Notes under the pieces: generated by a model | What the model was told of the DNA's origin: nothing | Database searches by the model: none | Seen by the model: only the letters and a program-made list of their open reading frames with translations | Program-made: the position numbers and the translations under genes | Source of the DNA: Erigeron canadensis | Lineage: Eukaryota > Streptophyta > Magnoliopsida > Asterales > Asteraceae | Length of the DNA stretch: 64,000 nucleotides | Assembly: GCF_010389155.1 (NCBI RefSeq) | Contig: NC_057766.1 | Location: forward strand, 434,001-498,000 | Direction: 5' to 3' | Shown here: positions 1 through 11,200 of the stretch, one piece after another | Numbering within the stretch: position 1 is the first letter of the stretch | Layout of the letters: the number at the start of each line of letters is the position of its first letter

Positions 1-166
1 TTTATACAAGATACATCTCAATTATTAATAATTTAAAGTATACATAAATTACTGATTAGGGACCTCTTATGTGTCACAATCTTTTGAATTAAATTAAATA
101 AAAAGTTTCAAGGTGTAAATATGCATCAAAGACTGAAGATAAAAAGATATTAAAACATGTATATAA

Positions 167-356
167 GAGAAAAGTGAATACAAGGTTGTTCCGTAACCAA
201 GCTTATGTATGGAACCCCTCCCATAATAATATTTTAATATTTGTTGTATAATTAATAAAACACATGGCCCCCATGATATTTATGGTTTAAAAAAATGGTA
301 TGTGAGGGGTTCCATAACTAAGCTTAGGTGTATGACAACCTTATATTCACTTCCCC
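167..356. mobile_element. MITE copy 1 (TA-inserted, long-TIR family)
   Basis: About 190 bp with ends that are near inverted copies of each other. The right end reads GACAACCTTATATTCACTT and the left end is its imperfect reverse complement. The complementarity continues inward through an AAGCTT-containing stretch. The element lies in TA-rich sequence. Three relatives lie at 19345-19533, 19555-19744 and 31941-32128. No coding capacity is seen. Confidence 0.7.
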
Positions 357-514
357 TATATATAGATATAATAAAAATTAGTAAAAAAGATAAAATAAAA
401 TATATATTATTTCAAAATTACAAAAGCTAAAATAAAATATTACATGGGGATATTAGAAATAAAAAACTAATAATAAATTAATTTAACAAATCACCCTGAT
501 AATCAATTTAATAT

Positions 515-1792
515 GGGCTAATTAATTGACAAGTACCTCAACTTGTTACAAAATCCTATTTTAAGTCCAAGCTTTTAAAATGTTTGTTATGAGGATTCAA
601 ACCGGTAAAAACTTCTATTTAGGGTCCGCGATCAAGTAACCGGTTATCTTTTGTTTTTAATGTCATTTTCTATTTTTATTGATATTCCATGTCATTAAAT
701 TATATTTAATCATTTTTTACTTGCATTTGCAGACACATACATCTAATCATCTTCAAAAATCCATAAATGTATTCACGTTTTTATAAGATAATAAAAATTT
801 CCATTCCCATTTTCACAAACCATGAATGATATATGTAATTAAATCATACATATTTAATCATTTCGACCCAAATCAAAATTTAAACTTGCCGGAAAGTTCG
901 TTGGAAAGTTCGTGGGTAAAAACAACTGTCACCAAAAATCATCATATTAGAAAACTCAAATCATGAACATCATCATATTCATCACAAGAAGATCGGGTCT
1001 GCTAAAAACGAGATCTGTTTGTTGGTGGGTTTTTCTAGAAACATCAAATAACCAAGGAAGAGTGGTGTGGGGGTGGTTGTGGCGGCGCGATGGTGACCTT
1101 CATGTGGTGCAATGAAAACGACGAGACGTGGGGATTGCGGCAGAGGTGCTGTCGGGGGATGGTTGGTTGTATTTTGTTGATTAGATGAGAATGGAGGTTA
1201 CTTTTGTAGCATTTTCTGATTTTTCCGGCAAGGTGGCGGCGACCCGGAGGTGGGATGGTCGGAATCTGAAAAGGGAGAAGGAGAGAGAGGAATAGAAGGT
1301 GTAGAATTGCAAGTGTTATATAACTATATATATATATATATATAACACTAACGGAAGATGATGAGGGATATTATGGTAGAAACTAAATGGAGGATTTGAA
1401 GAATAGGTGTAAATCTGATATGTAGGTGTAGGATGATTTTGATGAGGGATATTATGGTAGAAACTAAACGGAGGATTTGAAGAATAGGTGTAAATCTGAT
1501 ATGTAGGTGTAGGATGATTTTGCAGGTTTTTCTATTTTTTGATATATTCAATATTTTTTTTATGAAGATACATACATACACATTATATTTAAACAAACAA
1601 GGGTTAAGTGGGGTACTAAGATGTACACATGGTTGCCATGTAAGCAATGACCTGCTCCACATCAGCGTTTGTCCGGTACAGTCCCTAAATAGAAGTTTTT
1701 ACCGGTTTGAATCCTCATAACACACATTTTAAAAGTTTGGTCCTAAAACAGGATTTTGTGACAAGTTGAGATACTTTCCGATCAATTAGCCC
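515..1792. mobile_element. Non-autonomous Mutator-like element with 110-bp TIRs
   Basis: The terminal inverted repeats are 515-624 and 1683-1792, both 110 bp, starting GGGCTAATT and ending AATTAGCCC. They include a shared block around ACCGGTAAAAACTTCTATTT. The element is flanked by a perfect 9-bp duplication ATTTAATAT (506-514 and 1793-1801), the size typical of Mutator-like elements. The interior has no transposase. It does hold a stretch at about 1040-1300 that is much richer in GC than its surroundings, as expected for captured host sequence, and an 81-bp tandem duplication. I cannot name a source gene. Confidence 0.85.
1360..1521. repeat. 81-bp tandem duplication inside the Mutator-like element
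   Basis: Two adjacent 81-bp copies (1360-1440 and 1441-1521) starting GATGAGGGATATTATGG. I see a single difference between them (AAATGG versus AAACGG), so the duplication is recent compared with the divergence of the two TIRs. Confidence 0.9.
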
Positions 1793-1878
1793 ATTTAATA
1801 TTCTTATTTTTTACTCAAACCTGTTATCGTTTGTTATGCTGATTTATCATTTGAAAAATGTTTGATAAAAAATGGTAA

Positions 1879-2220
1879 AATCCTGTTCCTCAAAAGGTTG
1901 AAGAATTCTCAACACAAGGTGCTTCTCCAGTGTTAAAGGATGGGAAGGAAATTGAAGCAAGTGATGATTATATAAAAGTTCAATTGGCCGATCCCGTTCA
2001 TTACTGGACGATTGTAGAATATGATCTCGTTCATGATTGGACGCCAGTAGAATCCAAGAATAGTTTCCTAAATTATTTGGGAAAGGATGTAAATATTCTT
2101 CTAGGTGATCTTAAACATGGGGCAGGAACTATTGGGAAAATCGGGATTGAACACGACAAAAATCATTTCAGTATTATTGACGATTGTTCCCAGTGTAAGA
2201 TTCTCTCTTGCGAATGTTGA
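1879..2220 (+). CDS. Possible exon of an unrecognised gene
   Basis: An open frame runs from just after a stop at 1876 to a stop at 2218-2220, about 113 codons. It has acidic and aromatic residues (for example HYWTIVEYDL and DVNILLGDLK) and looks more protein-like than the surrounding AT-rich DNA. There is no convincing ATG, so if real it is an internal exon; a GTAAGA near 2195 could be its donor. I recognise no domain. It lies between the Mutator-like element and the kinase relic and could belong to either. Confidence 0.2.
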   Translation, partial: NPVPQKVEEFSTQGASPVLKDGKEIEASDDYIKVQLADPVHYWTIVEYDLVHDWTPVESKNSFLNYLGKDVNILLGDLKHGAGTIGKIGIEHDKNHFSIIDDCSQCKILSCEC

Positions 2221-2630
2221 TGTTTCCTTCTTCAAAATTTGTTCTAATGCATATAATTTTGTGTGTAGTAACTATGCTTGGAATCACACCTGTTAAGCTT
2301 ACTTTTCTGCACCGGGTAAGATTCTTTCTTAATTGACTTGTGTTGCTAGAATAACTTATGGATATGCAGCTTTGCTGATATGGACATGATGGATGTGAAT
2401 TTCCGTTTGTAGTTAGAAGATGAAGGGAAATGTGTGCAATAGCTACCTATTGTACTAACATCGTTAAAAAATAAAAAAAGAAAAAAAAGAAAGAAGTGTA
2501 TCCATTTGATAAATGATATCATGAAAACATATAAATTTAAAGCAGCTTACTCTGGAAGATATCATATCTAACTTTACTTTGAATCACTTTGTGGCAAGGT
2601 TTGTGATTTATAGACCATTATATTTATCTA

Positions 2631-3434
2631 ATGCATCATGATGAACAGGAAAACCACAAATATCCGTACGGACTCTCACTTCCAGACCTTATATTGTCCA
2701 CAGAAAACTTCACTCATGAGAATTGCATTGGAATGGGAGGTTTTGGGAGGGTATACAGAGGAGAGCATGCAAATGTACGTGGTAATAGAAGTCGTGGCCA
2801 AGGAGATGCGGAATTTTACAGTGAGCTACAAATTCTTTCCAAGTATAAGCATGAGAATGTTATGGGTCTATTTGGCTATATCACTGAAACGGATGAAAAA
2901 TTCAGCGTTTATGAAGATGCATCTAGGGGAAGTCTTGACAAGTATTTGAATGATTTGAGCCTTACATGGAACAACCGATTTGAAATGTGCATCAGTCTTG
3001 CACCCGCACTGGCTTACCTTCATGGACATCAAGATTCGCAAGAGAGAATCTTACATGTGGACATCAAATCTTCTAACATTTTACTTTCGGATGATTTGAA
3101 ATCAAAAGTTGGGCCTATGCGACTTTTGATGGAAAGTGCCATAAATCAGGACGAAGACTATGTCACCGATCATGTTTATGGCACACGCATGTACTTAAAA
3201 TCAGATTTCTTAACAAGAAAAACCGACGTGTTTTCATTCGGTGTGATTTTATTTGAGATCTTATGTGGGAGATTAACATATGCAATTTGCCATCAGAATG
3301 GTCAGTATCTACCCAGTTTTATCAAACAAGAGGTTGATTACTTGAATTTCAGTAAACGAAGTTGGACGGAGATGACCCTGCTATCCTTTATTGGTAAATT
3401 TTTTTTATCTTCTTCTAACTCATCATCTTTATAG
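2631..3434 (+). pseudogene. Receptor-like kinase relic (degraded kinase domain)
   Basis: The frame reads as a plant receptor-like or cytoplasmic kinase. It has LILSTENFTHENCIG leading into a glycine loop GMGGFGRV (residues 34-41), GQGDAEFYSE in the N-lobe, HVDIKSSNILL for the catalytic loop (aspartate 144 kept, HRD changed to HVD), and TDVFSFGVILFEILCGR in the C-lobe. Two essentials are missing. The block that should carry the ATP-binding lysine after VYRGE is shortened and has no VAIK-like motif, and DFG is replaced by a VGPM segment near residues 160-163. The frame then runs off into unrelated sequence. The family resembles the ATN..F/GQGD-type kinases common in Asteraceae, often linked to phloem-protein-2 domains (inference). 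It is almost certainly inactive as a kinase; a pseudokinase role cannot be excluded. Confidence 0.7.
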
Positions 3435-3725
3435 CCTCAATAATCCTTCCAAATCTAACTCCCCTTCTCTCTTTGTGTGTGCTAGATAGAGATGGGGATC
3501 GAGAAGGGAATGATAGAGATAGGGGTCGAGAAAGGAATGATAGAGAAAAGGATAGTAATTGCTATGCAAGACCTGTTAATAATATTGTAGAAAGTGCTGC
3601 CAGAAAATTGGGACTGGAAACCATGCTTGAAGAAGGTGGTCTTAAAAAGGTTGATTACTTGAATTTCAGTAAGACAAATCGGATTGGAATGACCCTGCTG
3701 TCCTATATTGGTAAATATATATTAT
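3335..3725 (+). repeat. Duplicated short coding cassette downstream of the kinase relic
   Basis: The peptide VDYLNFSK....EMTLLSFIGK at about 3333-3405 recurs as VDYLNFSK....GMTLLSYIGK at about 3651-3720, with matching DNA and similar T-rich sequence after each. Between them (3480-3560) is a run encoding alternating Asp/Arg/Glu (DRDGDREGNDRDRG). Both copies could be exons ending in a GT donor (GGTAAAT). I do not recognise the product. Confidence 0.6.
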
Positions 3726-3937
3726 CTTTTTCTATCTCTCCCTACTCATCATTTTTGTTTTTATTTTTTATTTTTTATGTGATGATAACAAATTCTGATA
3801 TTAGTATCTCCCCCTCCCCCCTAAAAAACAGAAAAAAAAAAACTATTTCGCTTATTGGGTTGGCTTTGTTTATTGCCTATAAGGTATATCACCTTGAATC
3901 CAGTTGTTTTTTCTTCAGCTGGGTTAAAATAAGATGA

Positions 3938-4446
3938 GATTTTATTATTATTATCATATTATTTTTTTGTTTCATTTTTGGATTATACACCAAAACCAGA
4001 TCTTTGACTTATAATGTTAACCGTTAAATAGGAATATTTGATTTTAAGATACCGAATAGGGGACAAAAAACCGTATATGTTAACAACCTTATTGGCCCAT
4101 TTCCTTGGAGACCAACAGAACTGTCTACAATACAAAGCATGAGCTGACCTCTGTTTTATTAACTTATTCCACTTCTAGGTTTGTTTTTGCTTACGGCTCC
4201 TACATGCACGGCTACTGGTTAGTTCTTTCAAGCACGTTTTAAATGCATTTGTTTTTTATACTTTTATAGTTGAATCTGTCTCTCATTTCTATAAAAACAA
4301 ATTAAAAAGTAGATAAGCGCGCAATGTTTTAACTTAAGCATAACACATATGCAGCTGGTTCGTGGTCAGGTGATCCTGATGATAAAGGTAATATTTCTCT
4401 TCTTTGCTCAATTTAGAAGTTTGATTCCACTTCTACAAAACTAAGC
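3938..4446. other. Non-coding stretch with a duplicated intron-acceptor-like block
   Basis: AT-rich. A block around 4133-4190 (GCATGAGCTG ... CCACTTCTAGGTTTG) is repeated at 4443-4490 as GCATGAGCTG ... CCACTTCCAGGTTTG, directly at the start of the next gene. Both contain a pyrimidine-rich AG acceptor, so the start of the downstream gene may be an exon that was duplicated. Nothing else is supported. Confidence 0.4.
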
Positions 4447-6483
4447 ATGAGCTGTTTCATCAACTTCTTTCCACTTCCAGGTTTGATTTCGCATGCAGAT
4501 CACAAAAATATATTCCAAGTGGTGCCAGGTGATGTTAAGAATGTGTGGAACGAATGGGTACTGCGTGGATTGATTTTGATCAGCCTTATTTCACAGATCG
4601 CCTTATCTTTACTAGGTTACATTCGAAAATACAATTGGAGAACACCTGTCAGAATGGGTCTCTGGTTTACCTGCTTATTGGCATACTCTGTGATACCAGC
4701 AGCTCTTGGTATGATTACTCAAAGTAACTCTGAACCCACTTCTCCTCACGTGTCTTTTTGGGCACCCTTCCTTTTCTTTCACCTTGGTGGTCCAGATTCT
4801 ATTACTGCCTTCGCATTGGAAGATAGCGAGCTTTATATAAAATACTTTGTGGAGATGGTGTTTCTATCACTTGTAGCTCTCTATACCCTCGTGGGGTCCT
4901 GGCGTGAGTACTCCTATCTTTCACTAGTCATAGTTGTTTACCTACCTGGTTTCATCAAATGTTTTGAACGTATTCTGGCTCTGCGGTTAGCGAATACTGG
5001 TTATCTCCGTAACTCAACGCTTATCTCCCCCGACCCGGGTACTAATTATCACAAACTATGGGATGATCTCCACCTAAAAAAGTCACACGGGTCTGATGTC
5101 AACCTTGCTGAGGTATCTGAGCCCCTTCTTCCATCAGATAATAAAGGACCAGGTAGACTAATATCTGACGCTTATCATCTATTTCAAAATTTCAAGCGGC
5201 TTTTTGTTGATCTCATTCCCACGATTGAAGATAAAGATGGTAGCCAATCCTACTTCCGCCATCTTAAATCAGATGATGCATTTCACATTGTTGAGATTGA
5301 ACTTGGATTTGCATATGATATGCTTTACACTAAGGCAAATGTGGTGTATACATCTACAGGTCTCACAGTTCGCCTCACTAGTCTTTACTTTCTTCTTATT
5401 GTAGCGGTGTGCTTACATATGGATTTGAATTACTCCATTGACATTGTGATTACTCACCTATTAGTTGGTCTAGCTATCCTCATGGATATATTTTCCGTGA
5501 TTACCATGCTCCGCTCTGATTGGACCGATCTTTGGTTGAGCCAACGAAACCTCACCCGAGACATCCTTGTATTCCCGTTCTTGAAGCGCCCGAGTAAACA
5601 AAGGTGGTCCGGTACCATTGGACAGTTGGAACTGCTAAGTTTTGCCAACGAGGAGAAGCCCGAGACTTGTTTCAAGATTCAGAAATTGTTTGGAATAGAT
5701 CTTATAGGTGTAAAGCACCATTACAAAACTTATAGCAAAGTTTCAGACAACCTAAAACATCTGATTTTCAACCACTTTCACGGGCTAATGGATAACAACT
5801 TTCCTCCCAACGAGTTATGTTCTCCTAAATGTACTATTATTTCTCTACAAAAGAATGGGTGTGACTATCTTCTGTGGAGTGCCCCCACTGAAGTGGAATT
5901 TGATCAAAGCATTCTCATATGGCACATTGCTACCACGGTTTGCTATTACTCAGAACTTGACAATCAAGATGATGGTGACATTGACGTATGTCGTAAGGAA
6001 AGCAAATGCATATCTGACTATCTGTTGTATCTTCTTGTGGAATGCCCTTTGATGTTGCCAGTGGGTATTGGCATGGTTAGGTATCGTGACACCTGTGCTG
6101 AAGCCATGTGTTTCTTTAAAGAAAAAGGTCCTGTAACTGCAAAGATTGAAGCCTGCAGAAAGTTGCTTGAAGTTGATTGTATGGAAGGCTTGTCTCCAAA
6201 AGTGAAGGGGTGTCGATCCAAATCAGCCCTTTTTGATGGTTGCAGGCTTGCTTTAACTTTGAAAAAGATGGAAAGTGGGCGCATGTGGGAAGTCACTTGT
6301 CAAGTGTGGATCGAGATTCTAGCCTATGCTGCTACTCAGTGTAAAGGGTTCCACCACAAGCAGCATCTTGGGAAAGGAGGGGAGTTCCTGACTCATGTTT
6401 GGCTTCTCATGGCACATATGGGCATCACTGAGCAGTTCCAGGTATCTCAAGGCCATGCTAGAGCTAAAATGAATGTCCGTTAA
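4447..6483 (+). CDS. DUF4220/DUF594 multi-pass membrane protein
   Basis: A single open frame of 678 codons. The N-terminal half is a DUF4220 domain: VWNEWVLRGL, hydrophobic helices near residues 41-58, 70-90, 133-150 and 157-170, and the family signature FHLGGPDSITAFALED at about 111-126. Two more helices follow (LTSLYFLLIVAVCL and ITHLLVGLAILMDIF). The C-terminus is a DUF594 domain ending in GGEFLTHVWLLMAHMGITEQ. The length fits the family, whose members are plant membrane proteins of unknown biochemical role, so no function is proposed. The start is uncertain. The ATG at 4447 precedes an acceptor-like CTTCCAG at 4475-4481, so the real first exon may lie upstream and splice in there. No internal stop or frameshift is seen. 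Confidence 0.85.
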   Translation: MSCFINFFPLPGLISHADHKNIFQVVPGDVKNVWNEWVLRGLILISLISQIALSLLGYIRKYNWRTPVRMGLWFTCLLAYSVIPAALGMITQSNSEPTSPHVSFWAPFLFFHLGGPDSITAFALEDSELYIKYFVEMVFLSLVALYTLVGSWREYSYLSLVIVVYLPGFIKCFERILALRLANTGYLRNSTLISPDPGTNYHKLWDDLHLKKSHGSDVNLAEVSEPLLPSDNKGPGRLISDAYHLFQNFKRLFVDLIPTIEDKDGSQSYFRHLKSDDAFHIVEIELGFAYDMLYTKANVVYTSTGLTVRLTSLYFLLIVAVCLHMDLNYSIDIVITHLLVGLAILMDIFSVITMLRSDWTDLWLSQRNLTRDILVFPFLKRPSKQRWSGTIGQLELLSFANEEKPETCFKIQKLFGIDLIGVKHHYKTYSKVSDNLKHLIFNHFHGLMDNNFPPNELCSPKCTIISLQKNGCDYLLWSAPTEVEFDQSILIWHIATTVCYYSELDNQDDGDIDVCRKESKCISDYLLYLLVECPLMLPVGIGMVRYRDTCAEAMCFFKEKGPVTAKIEACRKLLEVDCMEGLSPKVKGCRSKSALFDGCRLALTLKKMESGRMWEVTCQVWIEILAYAATQCKGFHHKQHLGKGGEFLTHVWLLMAHMGITEQFQVSQGHARAKMNVR

Positions 6484-7059
6484 GTTATAACCATAATGAT
6501 AATCACAGAGCATGCAGCGCCTGGATTTCTATGCCAAAGTTGTGATCAATATGCTTTCTCAGAAAGTTATGTAATATAAATGGTTTACATCTGTATCTCT
6601 ATCTATATATTCTGTAAACTGAACCTTATGGTTTCAATCGTTTTCTTGTTTGTGTATAAAGTGATACGATTTGTTGTGTTTCTGTCTTGCTTGGCTTTTC
6701 TAATTAATGAACCCACCATCAATTCACTCAATGCCCAATCATTCCGCACATTACGTTATCTGCGTAACTTGAGAAAATCTTTGTAAAATGGATAATCAAA
6801 CTTGTTAAGTAGGAGCTACTCAAGATAACACATTTACTTGATGTCCATATATATACAGGTTCATGGGAAATCTGTCTATTTACCAATTAATAAAAGAGTA
6901 ACAAATTAAATTAAAGGTACGTAAAACACACATGTCAATCTTGTTTATACAAATCATCACCTATCCACAAACAACATCATCCTGTTTAACTAATTTTATC
7001 CTACTCATGTATTACTTGTTTGTGATTGAAAGGATTTTAATTTGAAAAACATTATACAT
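6484..7059. other. Intergenic, 3' flank of the DUF594 gene
   Basis: AT-rich; I see no gene, RNA or repeat I can support. Short open frames here have no protein-like composition. Confidence 0.5.
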
Positions 7060-7290
7060 CACCTGTAGAGAAATTGCTTAATTTCATCTGACACAGACCC
7101 AAACACACAGCAAATTAAGATGTACACCATAACAAAATATACATACTGTACTATATAGAAACAAATCTGCAAAGTAAGTCTAGTTGGGGACTCCAGCAGA
7201 AGGAAATCGCACTTGAATGGTCAGGCACACTTCCTGGCCATCACGGGCTTCTGATCATCTAAAGAGGGCCCACAATCATTCCTGGGTGCC
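7060..7290 (-). pseudogene. Remnant of the 3' end of an opposite-strand TNL gene
   Basis: This block matches 39660-39930, the 3' tail of TNL-3, over much of its length. Shared landmarks are the run TTGGGGACT(C)...AGGAAAT, then GGTCAGGCACACTTCC, then GGCCATCACGGG, then AGAGGGCCCA, in the same order and strand. No TNL coding exons accompany it. It marks a copy of the TNL unit that has been lost upstream of TNL-1. Confidence 0.7.
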
Positions 7291-9359
7291 TAATTAACTT
7301 TTTTATTTTATTTAATTAGTATTTCATAACTTATTTGATCTTAAAAATGTTGTAAATCTTTTTTTACAAAGGTTTCTGAAGTAGTATTTAACTAAAAAAA
7401 AAGGCACCCAGACGCACTACGGGCCAAACTCATCCAACAAAGTAACCGGCCGCCTAAAAAGTACATCTCTATACATACATATATAATGTATAATATAGCA
7501 GCCTCATGATGAACATATATGCATGTTACTCTGAGCGGCTCTCTCATGGCCTCAAGATGAACCTTTTTTTATTTTCTCCAATATTATATGTATAAAGTTA
7601 AAGAATATATTCGACCCTCTGATAGTTTAGTAGTACTTTTTCCATTAAGAATCACATATAGGATCCAGATTCTAGCTTAATTTTAATTTGCTCCATAAAC
7701 ATTAAATTTACAAAAATATGGATGGGGCATACAACAATTTAATCATTGAAGTTCTTGCAAGAAAACATATATAAATACCGGGCCACTGCACTATCGATCA
7801 GTACAATTTTTGCATATAAACTTGTCTTAACTCCCTTTCAAATAAAAATAACAATAATAATAATAATTGTCTTAATTAATTGCGACCATTTCCCATTCAC
7901 CAACTGTAACTGTAAGTATCTAGCTACTGTATTTACCCTTGTCTTGCTTTCCAGTATATATGATATATTGTATCATGGTTGTTTACTGTTTCATATTAAT
8001 CCCATCCCAGCGTATACTACGTACGTTCTAGAATCTTTATTTGTTAATTCCATTATTTTATAGAGTATATTCGATTCGATGGATAATGTGTATTCCTGTT
8101 AACTAGTTTGTAATTATTATGTGTATCAAGACCAATTATTTTTCATGAGCATCTAGTACTTAAAATATCTACCAATAAACTAAAACAAGATTGTAGCCTT
8201 TTTTGATCGACACATGACACTATATTAAAGCGACAAGTGTCGTTATAATCATATTTAATTAAAAAAATTCTATTTAATAAATTCCTTATTTTATTTACAT
8301 GTATATTCCTATGTAAACTAGGACATTAGTAAGATAATAATAAATTTATTATTTAAACTAAGATATCCTTTTTTTATTAATAAATTTTACTATTCATACA
8401 CAATATTAGAACTTCTACAAATCAATATTCAAACTTTTACAAATTCATTGCTTATATATAAATTGTTATACGAATCATTCTACCCCATCACTTATTTTTC
8501 TGTTCAAATATTGATTATATATTTGATTATCACGTTTTATCATCATGATTATATTATATATTTGATTGTATCATTACTAATATAAGAAGTAATAATATTA
8601 AATTTTAACCAAACTCTGATAAAAATAAAATAAAATTGGTTATCTTAAAAATGGTGAGATAACTTAAAAACATCATTTTGCTGTATTAAAAGTCCATAAA
8701 ACCAACATTGTCCATAACTAATTATCATCATTTAAGTGTTAAACAACACATTGAGCCGTCAAAATCAAAAAATCAAGTTTTTTAAGAAGCCTATTTAGGT
8801 TTTTACTATTAAAAAGATTTAGTTTTAAACAAGACCGGCAAGTAAAACTTGGCGTTCATGTGCAAAATCAAGTTTCAAAAATGAGGCCCATTTAATAAAA
8901 GAAGATACATATACATATATTTTACGATATTTACTATAAGTGTACAACAAAAGGTAGTAATTGCTTATAGGATTTCATTAAATATAAAATGTTCTTATCA
9001 TAAAAGTAATTAGAATATATTTTTTTCAGTCTTTTTTGGATACTAGTCTCTTTAAAAAAAATACATTTAGTTTTATTTTTAATATTTTATAAATCTTTAA
9101 AATAATGATTTGTTAATAAATATTTAACTTATACTAACACAACACTAAGAAATTTTTGAAAAATGGGTATCTGTCTTAACATTGGGGCCATGTGCGCTGA
9201 CCTCAGTTGCCAAGATCTTCGGATCCATTAGTTTCCAATAAAAGGTAATATTGTTAATTTCTAATGTTAGACTTCGTATGTTAAATAGGTTATTTTGAGT
9301 AAAAAGATGCTACTTTTATATATTTTTTTCTTCTTTTTTATAAAGTATCTTAATCTTAA
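7291..9359. other. Intergenic; contains duplicated block B of the TNL unit
   Basis: The part at about 7620-7990 (TTTTTCCATTAAGAATCA, TTTGCTCCATAAAC, CAGTACAATTTTTGCATATAA and CCCTTGTCTTGCTTTCC in order) matches about 31480-31745 downstream of TNL-1. The rest, 8000-9359, is AT-rich with no supportable gene. Confidence 0.55.
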
Positions 9360-9720
9360 GAATTGTTCTACTAGGGTTAGTTGTTTGTAAATATAAATTC
9401 AACACAAATAATATGAAAGAGATTTTTTATAAGTTTAAGTTACTTTATAAAACGTGACCCAATTAGGCAAATTGGCCACACCCAACTAACACATCTAGAC
9501 CCAAAAGATGGATTTGGGTTATTCAAGTTATTTTAATTAGTTAAAACTGTTTGGTTTGGGTTGGTGATATAACTTTTTTCCCGGTTAAAACGAATAAGAT
9601 GTTTATGAACCTTGTTTTGATGAAAGAATACAAGAATCCAATAATCAAATTTGTTGGTACACTAGTAGATATAACGAACTTGTTAATCAACACAATTATA
9701 AATCTCTTTTTATGTTTTTT
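9360..9720. repeat. Duplicated TNL upstream block C, copy 1
   Basis: This matches 34530-34880, which lies directly upstream of TNL-2. Landmarks are AACACAAATAATATGAA, CCCAACTAACA, a GAATAAGATGTTTAT block, AAGAATACAAGAAT and TTGTTAATCAACA in the same order. Before TNL-2 this block continues straight into block D and the gene. Here it is followed by two transposon insertions, and block D resumes only at about 26540. Confidence 0.75.
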
Positions 9721-9724
9721 TTAA

Positions 9725-10292
9725 GAGTAAATTATATTTTTCGTCCCTGAAGTTGACACGTTTTTTACTTTTCGTCCCTTAAGTGAAAAAATTATAATTT
9801 TGACCTTAAAGTTGGCAGATTTTTTCAATCATCGTCCATTGTCAAACGTCGTTAAGTTCAGCCGTTAAGTCGGACAGATGCAAAACACGTGAGGGACTGA
9901 AACTACAAAAAATGACAATTTCAGGGACGAAAACTAAAATTTACTTTTCTTTTGTCATCATCTTCATCTTCTCCGGCTGACTTTCGTCAGAAAACTCGCC
10001 GGAAAACGTAAAATGTCCATATCGATCTCACTTGTTTCTTCGAATTAGACCACGAAACCACCACCAAACTTCTCAAAATTAATTTCCGCACGAATCCTAA
10101 CAAAAAAATCTTAAAATGCCGATATTTCATGAAATGTAAATGAAAAGCATCGTAAATGAAATTGTAAACAAGAGCTATAATCAACCAAATGACGAACTGT
10201 AAATTGCTTTGAGCTTCAATTACATAAACTAAAAATCAGGAACGAAAAGTGAAAAATGTGTCAACTTCAGAGACGAAAACTGTAATTTACTC
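9725..10292. mobile_element. 568-bp terminal-inverted-repeat element
   Basis: The left end GAGTAAATTATATTTTTCGT and the right end (reverse complement GAGTAAATTACAGTTTTCGT) form inverted repeats of about 55 bp through GAAGTTGACAC...TTTTTCACTTTTCG. No transposase is present. Both flanks are poly-T, so a target duplication cannot be judged. It is a non-autonomous DNA transposon; the superfamily is not assigned. Confidence 0.7.
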
Positions 10293-10559
10293 CTTTTTTT
10301 CAACATTAAAGAATGGAATATTATTGATATGTAACTAGCAAGCTGCTAGATAATACATACAAGGTTTTAAAAGTTACAAAACTCAAAAATTAAAATTAAA
10401 ACTACACCACTGCGGCCAGGTAACAAAAGAACGAGTAGCTCGACTAGATAACTAGAAATAACTTATACTTTTCAATTATTTGAACGCGAACCGTATTGAT
10501 GGCAATTTGGCTGAAAAGATACAATCATTCCGAGACTCACTACAAAAAAAGTGGTCTGT

Positions 10560-11200
10560 AGGGACTGAATTCTTAGAGACTGATATATCAGTCTCGGATA
10601 CATAATATCAGTAACTGGAATATCAGTTACCGATACTTTTAAGGACTGGCTTTTTGTTGACTGATTGTGGCAACTAAAAATCAGTCCTTAATACGTTGAT
10701 GCAGTATCCAAGACTAAATTTCAGTTACAGTTATGTCTACACACTAAAAGGTTTCAAAGGGAAATTTGTTGGTAACTGAATTTCAGTCCTAACTAAACCT
10801 CTAATACATGGGTAATATATTTACGACTAATTTTCAATTACAAAAATGTATTCACCATATAAAGTTTTGGAGGGAACTTTGTTAGCCACTGAATTTCAGT
10901 CCCAAGTAAACCCTTTATAATGAGCAACATTGTTAAGACTAAATTTCAGTCTTAAAAATATATGCACAATAAAAACCTTTAAACTTTGCTGGCGACTACA
11001 TATTTAAGACTAAATTTCAGTTACAAAAAATGTATTCACAATATAAAATTTTGGAGGGAACTTTGTTAGCGACTGAATTTCAGTCGCAACTAATCCCCTA
11101 ATACATGGGATTATTCAAGACTAAACTTCTATTACAAATACATTTTCACAATTAAAAGTTTTGGACGGTAAATTATCGGTAACTGACAATAATTAAAAAC
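10560..11200. repeat. Left subterminal repeat array of the CACTA element
   Basis: The core ACTGAATTTCAGTC, or ACTAAATTTCAGT(C/T), appears at least six times, embedded in a longer degenerate unit of roughly 110-130 bp (AAAGTTTTGGAGGGAACTTTG plus the core). In En/Spm such arrays bind the element-encoded TNPA-type protein; that role is inferred here. The core is nearly palindromic. Confidence 0.85.

Noticed and set aside
7746..8063. 105-codon plus-strand frame
   Set aside because: Lies in the duplicated non-coding block B; the paralogous block at 31.5 kb does not keep the frame.
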